DNA of 39,854 bases, taken from NCBI GenBank assembly GCA_028278145.1, contig JANQEV010000127.1, positions 1 to 39,854 of the forward strand. Reading direction: 5' to 3'. This DNA is from Chromatiales bacterium (GTDB lineage: Bacteria; Pseudomonadota; Gammaproteobacteria; Chromatiales; Chromatiaceae). Positions 1 through 8,959 of the stretch are shown piece after piece. Each line of letters opens with the position of its first letter. Position 1 is the stretch's first letter. Both the position numbers and the translations under genes were made by a program. The notes under the pieces were generated by a model, which made no database searches, was not told the DNA's origin, and worked only from the letters and a program-made list of their open reading frames with translations.

Positions 1-1908
1 GGTGTAATTGCCAGCGGCAAACAGTGGTTCTACCACCGGGGTCAGCTCTGTAACCTTATTGTGCAACTGACGCTCTGCCTCCTCCTCAAAGATACCGGCG
101 TCTGGCTGCTGTGCATACTCTTCCTCGCTCTTACGCAAGATGTTACGGATGCGCTTGTTGGCAGCAGAGAGGCTTTCTGCCTCTGGTAGTTTACGAAACT
201 CGGTAACCGCTTTTACTCTCTGATCAAAGTCAGCCGGCCTGGTGGGACGACAGGCCAGAACAGCATCTATAACATCTGGGGTAATGCCACGGTCTGTATA
301 GTAGGCCTTGAGTCGATCCATCATGTAATCGAACACATCGTCCACGGCAGCATCGGCTGCTACTTTATCGGCAAGTCCGGTGGCTGCCAGTTGCAACATG
401 GCTTCCAGGTCCAGATCCATGGGAGTCTCGATTATGATACGCAACACACCCAGGGCAGCACGCCGCAGACCAAAGGGGTCTTTTACTCCGGTAGGCTTCT
501 GTCCGATAGCGAAGATGCCCACTATAGTGTCGAGACGGTCGGCCACAGCGATGGCCCGTCCGCAATCACTGGCAGGCAAATCATCACCGGCATGCTTAGG
601 CAGGTATACCTCCTTCATGGCCATGGCAACCTGTTCGCCCTCGTTGGATCTGGTTGCATAGTAGCTGCCCATGATCCCCTGCAGCTTGGGGAATTCGTTG
701 ACCATGTTGGTCATCAGGTCACACTTGCAGAGTTCCGCAGCGCGTCTGGCCAGTGCCGGGTCAGAACCGCTTTGTTTCGCAATGGCCTCGGCCAGAGCCG
801 CCACCCGCTGGGCCTTGTCATACAGACTACCCAGCTTGTCCTGAAACACTACACTCTTTAACCGCTCGCGGTGACTCTCCAGAGGGTGCTTCAGATCCTG
901 CTCCCAGAAAAATGCGGCATCTTTGAAGCGGGGACTGATTACCCGCTCGTTACCTGATCTTACCTGATTGATGTCCTGGCTTTCGATATTGCTGATGGTA
1001 ATGAAATTAGGGCGCAGGCTTCCGTCCTCGGCCACCACGGGGAAATACTTCTGATGTCCCTGCATGGCCTGGATAAGGGCCTCGGCCGGGACCTCGAGGA
1101 AACTTTCATCAAAAGCACCCATAATCGGAACCGGCCATTCGTTGAGGGCACTTACCTCACTCAGCAACTCTTCATCGATAATGGCACGGGCTCCCTGTTC
1201 TTCGGCGGTCTGGATTACCAGGCTACGGATCAGCTCCTTGCGCTGTACCATGTCTGCATACACCATGCCCTGTTCCTGCAACTGCATGGGATACTCAGCG
1301 GGGCTGCTTATCTCAATGGCATCTGGCCGGTGGAAGCGGTGACCACGGCTGGTGCGGCCGGTCTGCTGTCCCAGGATTTCAGCCGGGATTACCTCGTCAC
1401 CAAACAGTAGCAAGGCCCAGTGCACTGGACGCACGAACTCTTCGCTGCGGGAACCCCAACGCATGCGTTTGGGAATGGGCAGGGCAGAGAGGGATTTGTT
1501 GATAATCTCAGGGACCAGTTCGGATGTGCTCTTGCCGGACTGTTTCTGCTGGAACATGAGCCAGGTACCCTTGGGGGTCTCTTGGCGTTCCAGTTCATCC
1601 ACGCTAACCCCGCAGGAACGGGCGAAACCCTCGGCTGCCTTGCTGGGGTTGCCGGCGTCATCGAAGGCGGCCTTCAGTGCCGGCCCCTTGCGCTCCACGA
1701 CTCTGTCCTCCTGGGCGCTAGCCAGCTCTGTCACCACAACTGCCAGGCGCCGGGGTGAGGCAAAACGCTGGATCTGAGTGAAGGCCAGCTCTTCCTGCTG
1801 CAGGCCCTGTTCGATGCCCTGCATAAAAGCCAGAGAGAGACGATCAAGTGCGGTGGGAGGAAGTTCTTCGGTGCCGATCTCCACCAGCAGGTCACGGGTA
1901 TCAGCCAT
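1..1908 (-). CDS. glyS: Glycyl-tRNA synthetase beta subunit, 3' end cut by window edge
   Basis: Beta subunit of the alpha2beta2 bacterial glycyl-tRNA synthetase, which charges tRNA-Gly in the cytoplasm and carries the tRNA-binding part of the enzyme. The frame is open from an ATG at 1908 to the left edge (636 codons) and begins with the family N-terminus [12 protein letters not shown] at about residues 7-18. Family members are roughly 690 residues, so the last 50-60 residues, in the anticodon-binding region, lie outside the window. The visible end reads [14 protein letters not shown]. The start overlaps the end of glyQ by 8 nt, which implies translational coupling and equal subunit supply. 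Confidence 0.96.
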   Translation of the reverse strand, partial: MADTRDLLVEIGTEELPPTALDRLSLAFMQGIEQGLQQEELAFTQIQRFASPRRLAVVVTELASAQEDRVVERKGPALKAAFDDAGNPSKAAEGFARSCGVSVDELERQETPKGTWLMFQQKQSGKSTSELVPEIINKSLSALPIPKRMRWGSRSEEFVRPVHWALLLFGDEVIPAEILGQQTGRTSRGHRFHRPDAIEISSPAEYPMQLQEQGMVYADMVQRKELIRSLVIQTAEEQGARAIIDEELLSEVSALNEWPVPIMGAFDESFLEVPAEALIQAMQGHQKYFPVVAEDGSLRPNFITISNIESQDINQVRSGNERVISPRFKDAAFFWEQDLKHPLESHRERLKSVVFQDKLGSLYDKAQRVAALAEAIAKQSGSDPALARRAAELCKCDLMTNMVNEFPKLQGIMGSYYATRSNEGEQVAMAMKEVYLPKHAGDDLPASDCGRAIAVADRLDTIVGIFAIGQKPTGVKDPFGLRRAALGVLRIIIETPMDLDLEAMLQLAATGLADKVAADAAVDDVFDYMMDRLKAYYTDRGITPDVIDAVLACRPTRPADFDQRVKAVTEFRKLPEAESLSAANKRIRNILRKSEEEYAQQPDAGIFEEEAERQLHNKVTELTPVVEPLFAAGNYT

Positions 1909-2839
1909 TGGCGACTTCTCCTTCGGCAGCAAGCATGGGGAAACCAAGGGCTTCCCGGCGATCGTAATAGGCCTGTGCCACGGCCCGGGCCAGAGTGCGT
2001 ACGCGCAAGATAAAACGCTGGCGTTCGGTTACCGATATGGCATGGCGGGCATCCAGCAGGTTGAAGGTGTGGGAGGCCTTCAGGATCTGCTCGTAGGCAG
2101 GCAGAGGCAGATCTTTTTCAATCAGCTCCAGACACACCTTTTCACACTGATCGAAATAGCCAAACAGATAGTCCACGTCAGCCAGTTCGAAGTTGTAGGT
2201 GGACTGTTCCACCTCGTTCTGATGGAACACATCACCATATGTGACCGGGCCCTGCGGGCCATGGGTCCATATCAGATCGAATACACTTTCCACCGACTGC
2301 AGATACATGGCGATTCGTTCCAGGCCATAGGTGATCTCACCGGTAACCGGCCGGCAATCCAGGCCGCCTACCTGTTGGAAGTAGGTAAACTGGGTTACTT
2401 CCATACCGTTGAGCCATACCTCCCAACCCAGGCCCCAGGCCCCGAGGGTGGGGGACTCCCAGTTATCCTCCACAAAGCGGATGTCATGTACCAGTGGATC
2501 GAGCCCCAGCATCTTGAGTGATCCAAGATACAATTCTTGGATCTCGTCTGGAGATGGCTTCAGTATTACCTGGTACTGGTAGTAGTGCTGCAACCGATTG
2601 GGATTTTCTCCATAGCGGCCATCGGTAGGCCGGCGTGATGGTTGTACATAGGCACAATTCCAAGGCTCAGGACCGATAGAACGCAGGAAGGTGGCAGAAT
2701 GAAAGGTGCCTGCTCCCATCTCCATATCGTAAGGCTGCAGGATGACACAGCCCTGGTCCGCCCAGTATTTTTCCAGGGCGAAGATGAGGCCCTGGAAGGT
2801 GGAAACATCCGGGGTATTGGTTGTTGTTGGCGTATTCAA
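1901..2839 (-). CDS. glyQ: Glycyl-tRNA synthetase alpha subunit
   Basis: Catalytic class II aminoacyl-tRNA synthetase subunit that activates glycine. The 312 residues match the usual length and carry the family signatures [39 protein letters not shown] and FTYFQQVGG. The start is a TTG at 2839. An in-frame stop lies only six codons upstream with no ATG or GTG between, and the next in-frame ATG is far inside the conserved domain. An AAGG Shine-Dalgarno sits 8 nt upstream. The first residues are a Thr/Asn-rich leader ahead of the conserved [13 protein letters not shown]. It is the first gene of the glyQS pair. Confidence 0.97.
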   Translation of the reverse strand: MNTPTTTNTPDVSTFQGLIFALEKYWADQGCVILQPYDMEMGAGTFHSATFLRSIGPEPWNCAYVQPSRRPTDGRYGENPNRLQHYYQYQVILKPSPDEIQELYLGSLKMLGLDPLVHDIRFVEDNWESPTLGAWGLGWEVWLNGMEVTQFTYFQQVGGLDCRPVTGEITYGLERIAMYLQSVESVFDLIWTHGPQGPVTYGDVFHQNEVEQSTYNFELADVDYLFGYFDQCEKVCLELIEKDLPLPAYEQILKASHTFNLLDARHAISVTERQRFILRVRTLARAVAQAYYDRREALGFPMLAAEGEVANG

Positions 2840-2875
2840 GAATATGGCCTTTGTCTACTGGTCCAGAAACGCGCA

Positions 2876-2905
2876 AGTATAGCGCTTGCAGGGGTGATTT
2901 GGCCA
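2876..2905 (-). promoter_or_regulatory. Candidate sigma-70 promoter for glyQS
   Basis: On the minus strand a TATACT -10 hexamer (2876-2881) lies 18 bp from a TGGCCA -35-like hexamer (2900-2905, 4 of 6 match). It is about 35 bp upstream of the glyQ TTG. By-eye call; the -35 is weak. Confidence 0.35.
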
Positions 2906-2990
2906 TCCTATGTAGCAGCTTAATCTTAGATTCCGGGGTGGGATTTTCAATAGAGGTTATTGAGAACTGTATCCCCGGTTAACTGACATG

Positions 2991-3022
2991 AAAAAGGGGG
3001 CGTCACAGAAAGTGACGCCCCC
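2991..3022 (-). terminator. Rho-independent terminator of the Met-rich protein gene
   Basis: A perfect 11-bp GC-rich stem (arms 2996-3006 and 3012-3022) with the 5-nt loop AGAAA. On the minus strand it is followed by five T residues (2991-2995). It lies 25 nt past the stop of the minus-strand gene ending at 3047 and isolates that gene from glyQS. Confidence 0.9.
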
Positions 3023-3046
3023 TTGGAGTAGAATGAAATCCTACTA

Positions 3047-3772
3047 CTATTTTGCTGCTGGTGCGGCCGGTGCTGGTGCTGCTGCTACTGGAGCTGCAGG
3101 AGCAGGGGCCGGAGCTGCTGCAGGAGCAGCTGCTGGTACCGGGTATGTCATGCCCGGGACAGTGAACAGGTTCATCAGTGGCTGCATGCTTGCAGGGTTG
3201 GCCAGCCACTTCAAGCGTGGTGTGTACCAGTTCAGATCCAGAGGTGCGAACATGGGCTGGTAGAAGGCAGGATTAATCAAGGCGTTGCCCCAGCGTCCTA
3301 GAGATTCAAAACTCAGCATGGACAGCATTGGGTTCCAGACGCCTGGATTCATTGGGGCCATCATCCAGTTCATGTACATCATGGGGTTCATGAAGCGCAT
3401 TCCGGTCCGCATCATCTTGTTGTAATCGGTCGCGTTTCTCATCCAGGTGTCCCACATGACTGGCTCGGTGGAGCACTTCATCATTACGTGTAGGGTGCGT
3501 GGATCATTGACCGTGGCCATCAGCTGGGCCATTTTTACTGGGTCTGACATGTAGTCGGCCATTACTTCCATATCGGTGAAGGCCTTCAGATGAGGGCGGA
3601 TCTTCTCAAACTGTTCCCCAGTGGCGCCCTTACATTCTTGGTAGTACTGCTTAGCCAGTTCAAATTTATGTTCTGGATTAACTGCGTTGGTATCGGCAGC
3701 TATCGCCACTCCGATTCCCATAGCCACCCACAGGGCAGCAAATGCTGAAATTAGGATATGTCGAGTGTTCAT
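3047..3772 (-). CDS. Exported Met-rich protein with NP-repeat core and Ala/Pro tail
   Basis: I do not recognise a named family. The 241-residue product starts with a clear Sec signal peptide (cleavage probably after AIA, residue 25). A soluble segment with two cysteines (QECKG and MMKCS) follows. Next comes a Met/Trp/Asn-Pro-rich stretch with degenerate repeats (FMNPMMY, MNPGVWNPML, INPAFYQPMF, NPASMQPLM). The C-terminus is about 30 residues of almost pure Ala and Pro ending in Lys. The ATG at 3772 has a strong AGGAGG Shine-Dalgarno. A TATAAT at 3853-3858 on the same strand may be its -10. It stands alone with its own terminator, next to an SQR-like gene. A structural periplasmic or envelope role is only inference. 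Confidence 0.85.
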   Translation of the reverse strand: MNTRHILISAFAALWVAMGIGVAIAADTNAVNPEHKFELAKQYYQECKGATGEQFEKIRPHLKAFTDMEVMADYMSDPVKMAQLMATVNDPRTLHVMMKCSTEPVMWDTWMRNATDYNKMMRTGMRFMNPMMYMNWMMAPMNPGVWNPMLSMLSFESLGRWGNALINPAFYQPMFAPLDLNWYTPRLKWLANPASMQPLMNLFTVPGMTYPVPAAAPAAAPAPAPAAPVAAAPAPAAPAAK

Positions 3773-3984
3773 CGCTCTTCCTCCTGATCAAGAGATTGGT
3801 AACCCGGACAGTGTCTGCCCTTCTAAATATAAATGGACGAGTATATTACCATATTATAATAATGAAAGATACCCATTGGTAGTATTACCATGGTCTAGAA
3901 TGGGTAAGGGACGCTCTGGAGGACCTGAAAGTCTGTTGAACCTCAGGGGAATTAGTTTATCCCTGGCCAAATTAGCCTTAATAA

Positions 3985-4008
3985 TTAGTGGCTTAGTGGC
4001 TTAGTGGC
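3985..4008. repeat. Three tandem copies of TTAGTGGC
   Basis: Three perfect head-to-tail 8-bp units in the 263-bp gap between the Met-rich gene and the SQR-like gene, just after the 3' end of the latter. No gene is seen in the gap. Apart from these repeats it holds only the AT-rich promoter region of the Met-rich gene. Confidence 0.8.
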
Positions 4009-4035
4009 TTGTGTCTTGAATTAGAAATACAGTAT

Positions 4036-5163
4036 TCAGCGGTAGCGTCGTAGATACCACCACTCAAACAGGCGTTTTAGCCAGTGGAACAGGCGCATAT
4101 TTGGCAGGACCAGGTTGTATTTTGGGGTCCGAGCCACCAGCATTCCTGAGCTAAGGGCATCTACGATACAGACCAGTTCTACCCGGAACTGCTTCTTTGG
4201 CTCCTCACCTCTCAGCTCAGACAGAAGATTGGTAACGGCGGCTTCGGCCTGTAGTTCGGCCATATGGGCCTGTTTCGGCATCCAGTCTGGCCCGGGGAAG
4301 CTGCCGGCATCGCCGGCCACATATACCCTCTCCATACCCTCTACCCGACACTCTTGGTCCGCTCGGATCAGGCCACCCTCAGATCTGGGAAGGTCGGTAT
4401 TGTCAAACCACTCGTTACCGGTAATTCCCGGCATGAACAGGGTCAGGTGGGATTCAAACTCACCGCCTTCTGTCTGCACACTATTCTCGGTAAAGCCCTT
4501 TATTTTGTGCCCCAGGTGAGTCTCTATCCCGCGTTTGTGCATCTCAGTCAATAGTCCGGCTACAGCCTTGGGGCCCAGTCGGTTGCCAGGTGATGGAGCA
4601 GGAGTAAAGAAGACGAGTTTGAAATTTTTGCGCCTGCCATCCAGTTGTAGCATGCGATCTATTCCAAACAGGAACTCGAACATGGGTCCACCACGCATGG
4701 CAGAGGGTTCTTTGGGGTTGCCGGAAAATCCCATGGCAATGGTGCCACTGTGCATTTGGGCGATCCGGTCTCGAATCATGGTAGCTGCCGGTATTCCATC
4801 GCAGGGTGTGATGGTGTGTTCTATGCCGGGTAGTTTTTTTATAAAGCGCCCACCACAGCAGATAATCAGGCCTTCGTTAGTTATCGGGTCCCGGTCAGTT
4901 ATCACGGTGCGCCCCCCGTCTTCAAGACCGGTAACAGAGGCGGGATAGTGTTCTATCTTCATCCGATGGAGAAACTTATCCAATCGGATTTTTAGCTCAT
5001 CAGGTTCTCTCAATTTGGGAGGAATCCAGATGGTACCAGGCAGGTAGGTAAATTCTGCTTTGGGAGCAATAAGGGTTATTTCAGCCTTGGGCTCAGCTTG
5101 TCGCAGGTTACGTGCTGCGGCCAGTCCGGCAAAACCACTGCCAATTATGCTTATTCTTTTCAT
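4036..5163 (-). CDS. SQR-like FAD-dependent oxidoreductase (sulfide:quinone reductase superfamily)
   Basis: A 375-residue flavoprotein of the SQR/FccB/NDH-2 superfamily. The FAD-binding motif GSGFAG is at residues 8-13 and the second FAD motif VYVAGDAG at 281-288. The last 20 residues form a basic, aromatic amphipathic helix (MRLFHWLKRLFEWWY) of the type that anchors monotopic SQRs to the inner membrane. Members pass electrons from sulfide or related donors to quinone. Cysteines are C102, C103, C121, C272 and C332. C121 and C332 may correspond to two of the three SQR redox cysteines. The middle one seems absent: the region reads FSGNPKEPSAMRGGPMFEF. Substrate is therefore uncertain. The PilZ gene lies 64 nt upstream on the same strand. 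Confidence 0.85.
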   Translation of the reverse strand: MKRISIIGSGFAGLAAARNLRQAEPKAEITLIAPKAEFTYLPGTIWIPPKLREPDELKIRLDKFLHRMKIEHYPASVTGLEDGGRTVITDRDPITNEGLIICCGGRFIKKLPGIEHTITPCDGIPAATMIRDRIAQMHSGTIAMGFSGNPKEPSAMRGGPMFEFLFGIDRMLQLDGRRKNFKLVFFTPAPSPGNRLGPKAVAGLLTEMHKRGIETHLGHKIKGFTENSVQTEGGEFESHLTLFMPGITGNEWFDNTDLPRSEGGLIRADQECRVEGMERVYVAGDAGSFPGPDWMPKQAHMAELQAEAAVTNLLSELRGEEPKKQFRVELVCIVDALSSGMLVARTPKYNLVLPNMRLFHWLKRLFEWWYLRRYR

Positions 5164-5227
5164 GTCAGGTTACTGCCAGAAAATCTTGCGGGGATATGTG
5201 GTATTGGATTGGTGAGCGATGCACGGA

Positions 5228-5611
5228 CTAATTCTGAAATCCATACTCCTCGATCATGTCCCCAATTGGTTCCAGTACCTCATCCACTGCTCCAATCAGT
5301 TCAAAGCCACTATCAAAAAAGGCCGGGTTAATATCGTTGGAACTCCAGCGGCTTACGGCCTGAAACTGTATGCGTAACTCCTCGTCATCTGGGGTATTCC
5401 ATCTGATTTCCAGTTCAAAGGTCTGATCAGGTTCGATCGGTTTTTCACTGATCAACATAAAACCACCGGAGTTTATATCTACAATGTGCCCCAGGAGCTG
5501 CTCGGTTTTAAGGTCCCAGACCCGAAGATAGTAGATCAGATGACGGCGCTTTATGGTTCTGCGATCAGTGCTCTCTATGTCCTGGGCTTGTTGTTTGTCA
5601 CCGAAATACAT
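5228..5611 (-). CDS. PilZ domain protein (probable c-di-GMP binder)
   Basis: A 127-residue single-domain protein with the two c-di-GMP-binding signatures of PilZ: the arginine motif RRTIKRR (residues 17-23) and, about 20 residues later, DINSGGF. A beta-barrel pattern follows (FELEIRW, IQFQAVSRW, FDSGFELIG). Such proteins couple the second messenger c-di-GMP to motility, adhesion or exopolysaccharide output. The ATG at 5611 has an AAGGAG Shine-Dalgarno 6 nt upstream. It may be co-transcribed with the SQR-like gene 64 nt downstream; no terminator is visible between them. The partner protein is unknown. Confidence 0.88.
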   Translation of the reverse strand: MYFGDKQQAQDIESTDRRTIKRRHLIYYLRVWDLKTEQLLGHIVDINSGGFMLISEKPIEPDQTFELEIRWNTPDDEELRIQFQAVSRWSSNDINPAFFDSGFELIGAVDEVLEPIGDMIEEYGFQN

Positions 5612-5867
5612 AAATATCTCCTTAGCAGGTAGTTACATAGTAGTAATTATATCCCTATCTGGCTAGCAAACCGCCACCTGGGCCTAGGGCCTTATCCCAT
5701 CCCACATTACAAGCATGGTATCTACTGCGGCTATTGGCAAGGTCAGGGTAGGCAGATTTCGTTCAGCAGGCGTTCATGCTTCTACCCCTAGAATTATCCA
5801 TAACAGAGAGTTAAACCCAGGGCCTCCTATTACTGGCGCTGTGTTTGGAGAGTCAGGGAGAACAGCA

Positions 5868-6062
5868 ATGCGTACAAAAAAGCTGATCATTATAGTTGCG
5901 GTTGCAGTAATGAGTCTGGGTTTGATGGGGTGCCATGAATATAACCACCGTTACTCCGGCACAGTAGTTTATGGCTGGGATTCTGATCCATACTATTATC
6001 CGGGCTACCGCCGTTATCCAAGGTACTACCGTCATCATCGTAGGCATCATCATCACTGGTGA
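5868..6062 (+). CDS. Small His/Tyr/Arg-rich lipoprotein
   Basis: I start this 64-residue protein at the ATG at 5868. An AGGGAG Shine-Dalgarno lies 7 nt upstream, and the start gives a textbook lipoprotein signal MRTKKLIIIVAVAVMSLGLM with lipobox LMGC (Cys22). The frame stays open 51 codons further upstream, but that part looks non-coding. The mature protein is about 43 residues. Its C-terminal half is nearly all Tyr, Pro, Arg and His and ends in RRHHHHW. Metal binding or an envelope stress role is plausible, but no family is recognised. The 256 bp upstream (5612-5867) hold nothing else I can identify. Confidence 0.75.
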   Translation: MRTKKLIIIVAVAVMSLGLMGCHEYNHRYSGTVVYGWDSDPYYYPGYRRYPRYYRHHRRHHHHW

Positions 6063-6301
6063 TTGCCATGAATCCAGGCTGGTCTGCCATCTCTCATGCT
6101 TGGAGGGGTGGCAGGCCTAGCCATAGCCATAAGACTTTAATTACCCTTTCATCTCAGTTTATTGCCTCCCTATTCTCGGCCACTATCAATAATTCATAGT
6201 TGTCACGTCATTCCGTATCAGGCGCTCTCGATATTATGTATGCCATTCATCTGCATGGATGCAGTATAATCTCACGCTTGTTTGAATTTTGAAGATATAC
6301 C

Positions 6302-7345
6302 ATGACTCAGCAACGCAAGGCGGTAGCCCTTATCTCCGGTGGTCTGGATTCACTCCTAGCTGCCCGGGTGGTCCAGGAGCAAGGGGTACATGTAGAGGGG
6401 ATTAATTTTTTTACCGGATTCTGTGTGGAAGGGCACACCCATGCCATCAGAAAAAAAGACCGTGCCAAGCCCAAGCGCAACAACGCGCTGTGGGTTGCAG
6501 AACAGTTGGGTATGAAACTACATATCATTGATATAATCGAGGAGTACAAGCAGGTACTTTTCAATCCCAAGCACGGGTATGGAGCCAATCTGAACCCATG
6601 CCTGGATTGCAAGATATTCATGGTTAAAAAGGCCCATGAGTGGATTCGGGATAATGGCTTCGATTTTATCATTACCGGTGAAGTTATAGGTCAGCGACCC
6701 ATGTCCCAGCGCAAGGACACCATGCCGGTGGTGGCCAATGAATCCGGCGCCGATGATCTGCTATTGCGCCCTCTCTGCGCCAGGAATCTTCCTGAGACCC
6801 TGCCGGAGAGAGAGGGCTGGGTAGACCGGGAACAGCTGTTTGATTTCAGTGGACGCACCAGAAAACCACAGATGGCCCTGGCAGAGAAATTTGGGTTTGA
6901 GGATTATGCCCAGCCTGCTGGTGGCTGCTGCTTTCTTACCGATGCCCAGTATTCGCAAAAGCTGGCTGATCTGTGGCAGGCACGCGGAGAGAAGAGCTAT
7001 GAGATGGATGACATCATGTTGCTCAAGGTGGGGCGTCACCTGCGTCCAAGCCCTGACTATAAATTGATCATCTCACGAGAAGAGGGTGAAGGTAATTTCA
7101 TGCAGGGATACCGTAATCAGTATCTCAGTCTAAAGACCATCAGCCACCCTGGACCGCTGGCGCTGATTGATGGCAAGGTTTCCGAGCAGGATCTACAGCT
7201 GGCGGCGCGGATTCTGGCGCGCTATAGCAAGGGTAAAACAGCCGATAGTGTTGAGGTGGAGATCAGAGAGAAGGATGCCACAACCCGTTGTATAAAAGTG
7301 GCGCCTCTGGGTCCGCTGGATGTCAAACCAGAGTGGATACTATGA
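6302..7345 (+). CDS. PP-loop ATPase (MnmA/ThiI-like), putative RNA thiolation enzyme
   Basis: 347 residues. The N-terminal half is an adenylating PP-loop domain with the signature SGGLDS near residue 13, as in tRNA thiolases MnmA and ThiI. Cysteine motifs follow: GFCVEG, NPCLDCK (CxxC) and AGGCCF. The C-terminal third (VGRHLRPSPDYKLIISREEGE onward) resembles the small RNA-binding domain found in NFACT-type proteins. This class is often annotated as tRNA thiouridylase-like. The stop overlaps the TusA-like start by 4 nt (ATGA), so a sulfur donor is encoded immediately downstream. RNA sulfuration is inferred; the exact target base is not known. It is not MnmA itself, whose domain order differs. 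Confidence 0.85.
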   Translation: MTQQRKAVALISGGLDSLLAARVVQEQGVHVEGINFFTGFCVEGHTHAIRKKDRAKPKRNNALWVAEQLGMKLHIIDIIEEYKQVLFNPKHGYGANLNPCLDCKIFMVKKAHEWIRDNGFDFIITGEVIGQRPMSQRKDTMPVVANESGADDLLLRPLCARNLPETLPEREGWVDREQLFDFSGRTRKPQMALAEKFGFEDYAQPAGGCCFLTDAQYSQKLADLWQARGEKSYEMDDIMLLKVGRHLRPSPDYKLIISREEGEGNFMQGYRNQYLSLKTISHPGPLALIDGKVSEQDLQLAARILARYSKGKTADSVEVEIREKDATTRCIKVAPLGPLDVKPEWIL

Positions 7346-7581
7346 GCCGTATTGTGCTGGACTGTCGACGTATGCTCTGCCCCATGCCGGTGATAAAGGT
7401 GCAGAACCAGGCGGCAAATATGGCTCCAGGAGATGAGTTGGAGGCTATTTGTACCGACCCTGGAGCTCTAAACGATATTCCTGCCTGGAGTCGCATCAAC
7501 GGCCATGAGGTATTAGAGACCCGTACGCAAGGGGATGAGTACATAGTCGTGGTTAGAGTAGGGGAAGATGCCGGGAGCTGA
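7342..7581 (+). CDS. TusA-family sulfur carrier protein
   Basis: A 79-residue SirA/TusA/YeeD-type protein. The family motif CPMPV sits at the end of the first strand (LDCRRMLCPMPVIKV); its Cys carries the persulfide. An extra Cys lies five residues before it. The remainder fits the small alpha/beta two-layer fold. TusA proteins relay sulfur from IscS or rhodaneses to thiolation enzymes or to sulfur oxidation. I chose the ATG at 7342, which overlaps the PP-loop gene by 4 nt; an upstream extension lies entirely inside that gene. The end overlaps the efflux gene by 14 nt. The context suggests this TusA serves the PP-loop enzyme. Confidence 0.9.
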   Translation: MSRIVLDCRRMLCPMPVIKVQNQAANMAPGDELEAICTDPGALNDIPAWSRINGHEVLETRTQGDEYIVVVRVGEDAGS

Positions 7582-8713
7582 TTCACAGAAGCGGGCAAAG
7601 ATAAGTAAACGGGTTACCCTTCTGGGCGCCCTGGTGAATATCCTGTTGTCTGTTATCAAGGTCGTCTTCGGTTTCATAGCACAGTCACACGCCCTGATCG
7701 TGGATGGTGTGCACTCGCTGTCTGATTTGCTGTCTGATGCCATGGTCTGGTTTGCCTCCCATCATGCTCAAGACGAACCAGATGAAAAGCATCCCTATGG
7801 TCATGGGCGGTTTGAGACTGCAGCAACCTTGGGATTGGGGGTACTCCTGATCCTGGTAGCAGCAGGTATCGTATGGGACAGTGCTCAACGTTTGTTCAGT
7901 CCGGAACAGCTGCTGCATCCGGGAAAGCTGGCCCTGTTTGTAGCTGTTCTTTCGGTACTGATTAAAGAGATCCTGTACCACTACACCATACGTGCTGGTC
8001 GTCGTATCGGCTCCAAGATGCTACAGGCCAATGCCTGGCATCATCGTACAGACGCCATCTCATCTATTGTGGTAGTGGTGGGCATAGGCGGCACCATTGC
8101 CGGGCTTCCATACCTGGATACCGTGGCAGCAGTGGTGGTGGGTGTAATGATCGCACATGTAGGTTGGGAGCTGGGTTGGCCGGCGTTTGAGGAGTTGATG
8201 GATGTCGGCTTGGAGCAGGAGGGTTTGGAAGAGGTAAATGAAATAATCCATTCGGTAGATGGAGTGGATGCCATCCATATGCTAAGGACCAGAAGTATAG
8301 GCGGGCAGGTGGCTCTGGATGTGCATATCCTGGTTGAACCTTGGCTGAGTGTTACCGAGGGCCACATGATAGGCCAGACCGTAATGGACCGATTGTTGGA
8401 GCAGGTGGATCAGGTTACCGATGTGACTGTGCACATTGATCCCGAAGATGATGAACTGGGAACACCTACCCGTGGCCTGCCTCTACGCAGAGAAACCATG
8501 GAAGAGCTTGAACGCAGTTGGAGTGATCTGTCGGAAGCGGGTGATATAGAGCGCACTATTCTGCATTACCGTGATGGGAAGATAGATATTGATCTCTACT
8601 TTCCGTTAAGCTGTTACCATGGGGCGCAGGAGTTGGAGGGGCTACGCTCCAGACTGCAGGATAAATTGGAACAGAAGAATCAGTTTCGGGACCTGAACAT
8701 ATTTTTTGGTTAA
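7568..8713 (+). CDS. Cation diffusion facilitator (CDF) family metal exporter
   Basis: 381-residue inner-membrane antiporter of divalent metals (Zn, Fe, Co, Mn or Cd). Five to six membrane helices fill residues 15-210. The metal site motifs are HxxxD in helix 2 (H49, D53) and HxxxD in helix 5 (H158, D162). A cytoplasmic dimerisation domain follows (about 215-295) with repeated His/Asp residues (HMLRTRSIG, VHIDPEDDE). About 80 further residues form a C-terminal extension beyond the usual CDF length of about 300. The ATG at 7568 lies inside the tusA-like gene (14-nt overlap), so the three genes form one operon. Metal specificity cannot be read from sequence. Confidence 0.92.
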   Translation: MPGADSQKRAKISKRVTLLGALVNILLSVIKVVFGFIAQSHALIVDGVHSLSDLLSDAMVWFASHHAQDEPDEKHPYGHGRFETAATLGLGVLLILVAAGIVWDSAQRLFSPEQLLHPGKLALFVAVLSVLIKEILYHYTIRAGRRIGSKMLQANAWHHRTDAISSIVVVVGIGGTIAGLPYLDTVAAVVVGVMIAHVGWELGWPAFEELMDVGLEQEGLEEVNEIIHSVDGVDAIHMLRTRSIGGQVALDVHILVEPWLSVTEGHMIGQTVMDRLLEQVDQVTDVTVHIDPEDDELGTPTRGLPLRRETMEELERSWSDLSEAGDIERTILHYRDGKIDIDLYFPLSCYHGAQELEGLRSRLQDKLEQKNQFRDLNIFFG

Positions 8714-8730
8714 TGCACTATTATGGGGCA
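8714..8730. promoter_or_regulatory. NtrC-type binding site 1 upstream of glnA
   Basis: TGCACTATTATGGGGCA fits the NtrC consensus TGCACYAWWWTRGTGCA at 16 of 17 positions. It is centred at 8722, exactly 30 bp (about three helical turns) before site 2, much like the tandem glnA enhancer sites of enteric bacteria. It begins directly after the stop of the CDF gene. Confidence 0.7.
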
Positions 8731-8743
8731 TGCTTAATATGTC

Positions 8744-8760
8744 CGCACTATTACAGTGCG
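8744..8760. promoter_or_regulatory. NtrC-type binding site 2 upstream of glnA
   Basis: CGCACTATTACAGTGCG is a palindrome with 6-bp arms. It matches the core GCACYAWWW...RGTGC of the NtrC consensus. Centred at 8752, on the same helix face as site 1. Confidence 0.7.
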
Positions 8761-8959
8761 TCACAAATAACTGCACGCCTGCAATCGAGGCTTTATCACC
8801 TAGTACCAGAACTTAGCTTGTTGGGGCTAAACCCACGCTAGCCAATGGTGATTGCTAGTGTAACCCTTTGCTAAACCAGCAGTTTTTATGTTTCTGGTGG
8901 TGCGTTATAGCTGAGATTGAGCCGTGATATGGTCATATGCGGCTTTGGTCTACTACTGC

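Noticed and set aside
380-2521. Several plus-strand frames over glyQ/glyS
   Set aside because: They lie opposite two clearly conserved synthetase subunits and show no family signatures.
5715-5867. Longer N-terminus for the small lipoprotein
   Set aside because: It would bury the lipoprotein signal 51 residues inside the protein; the ATG at 5868 has its own Shine-Dalgarno.
6083-6115. Hairpin CTGCCA...TGGCAG after the small lipoprotein
   Set aside because: Short, interrupted stem with no T run on either strand; not convincing as a terminator. The 240-bp gap 6063-6301 otherwise shows nothing.
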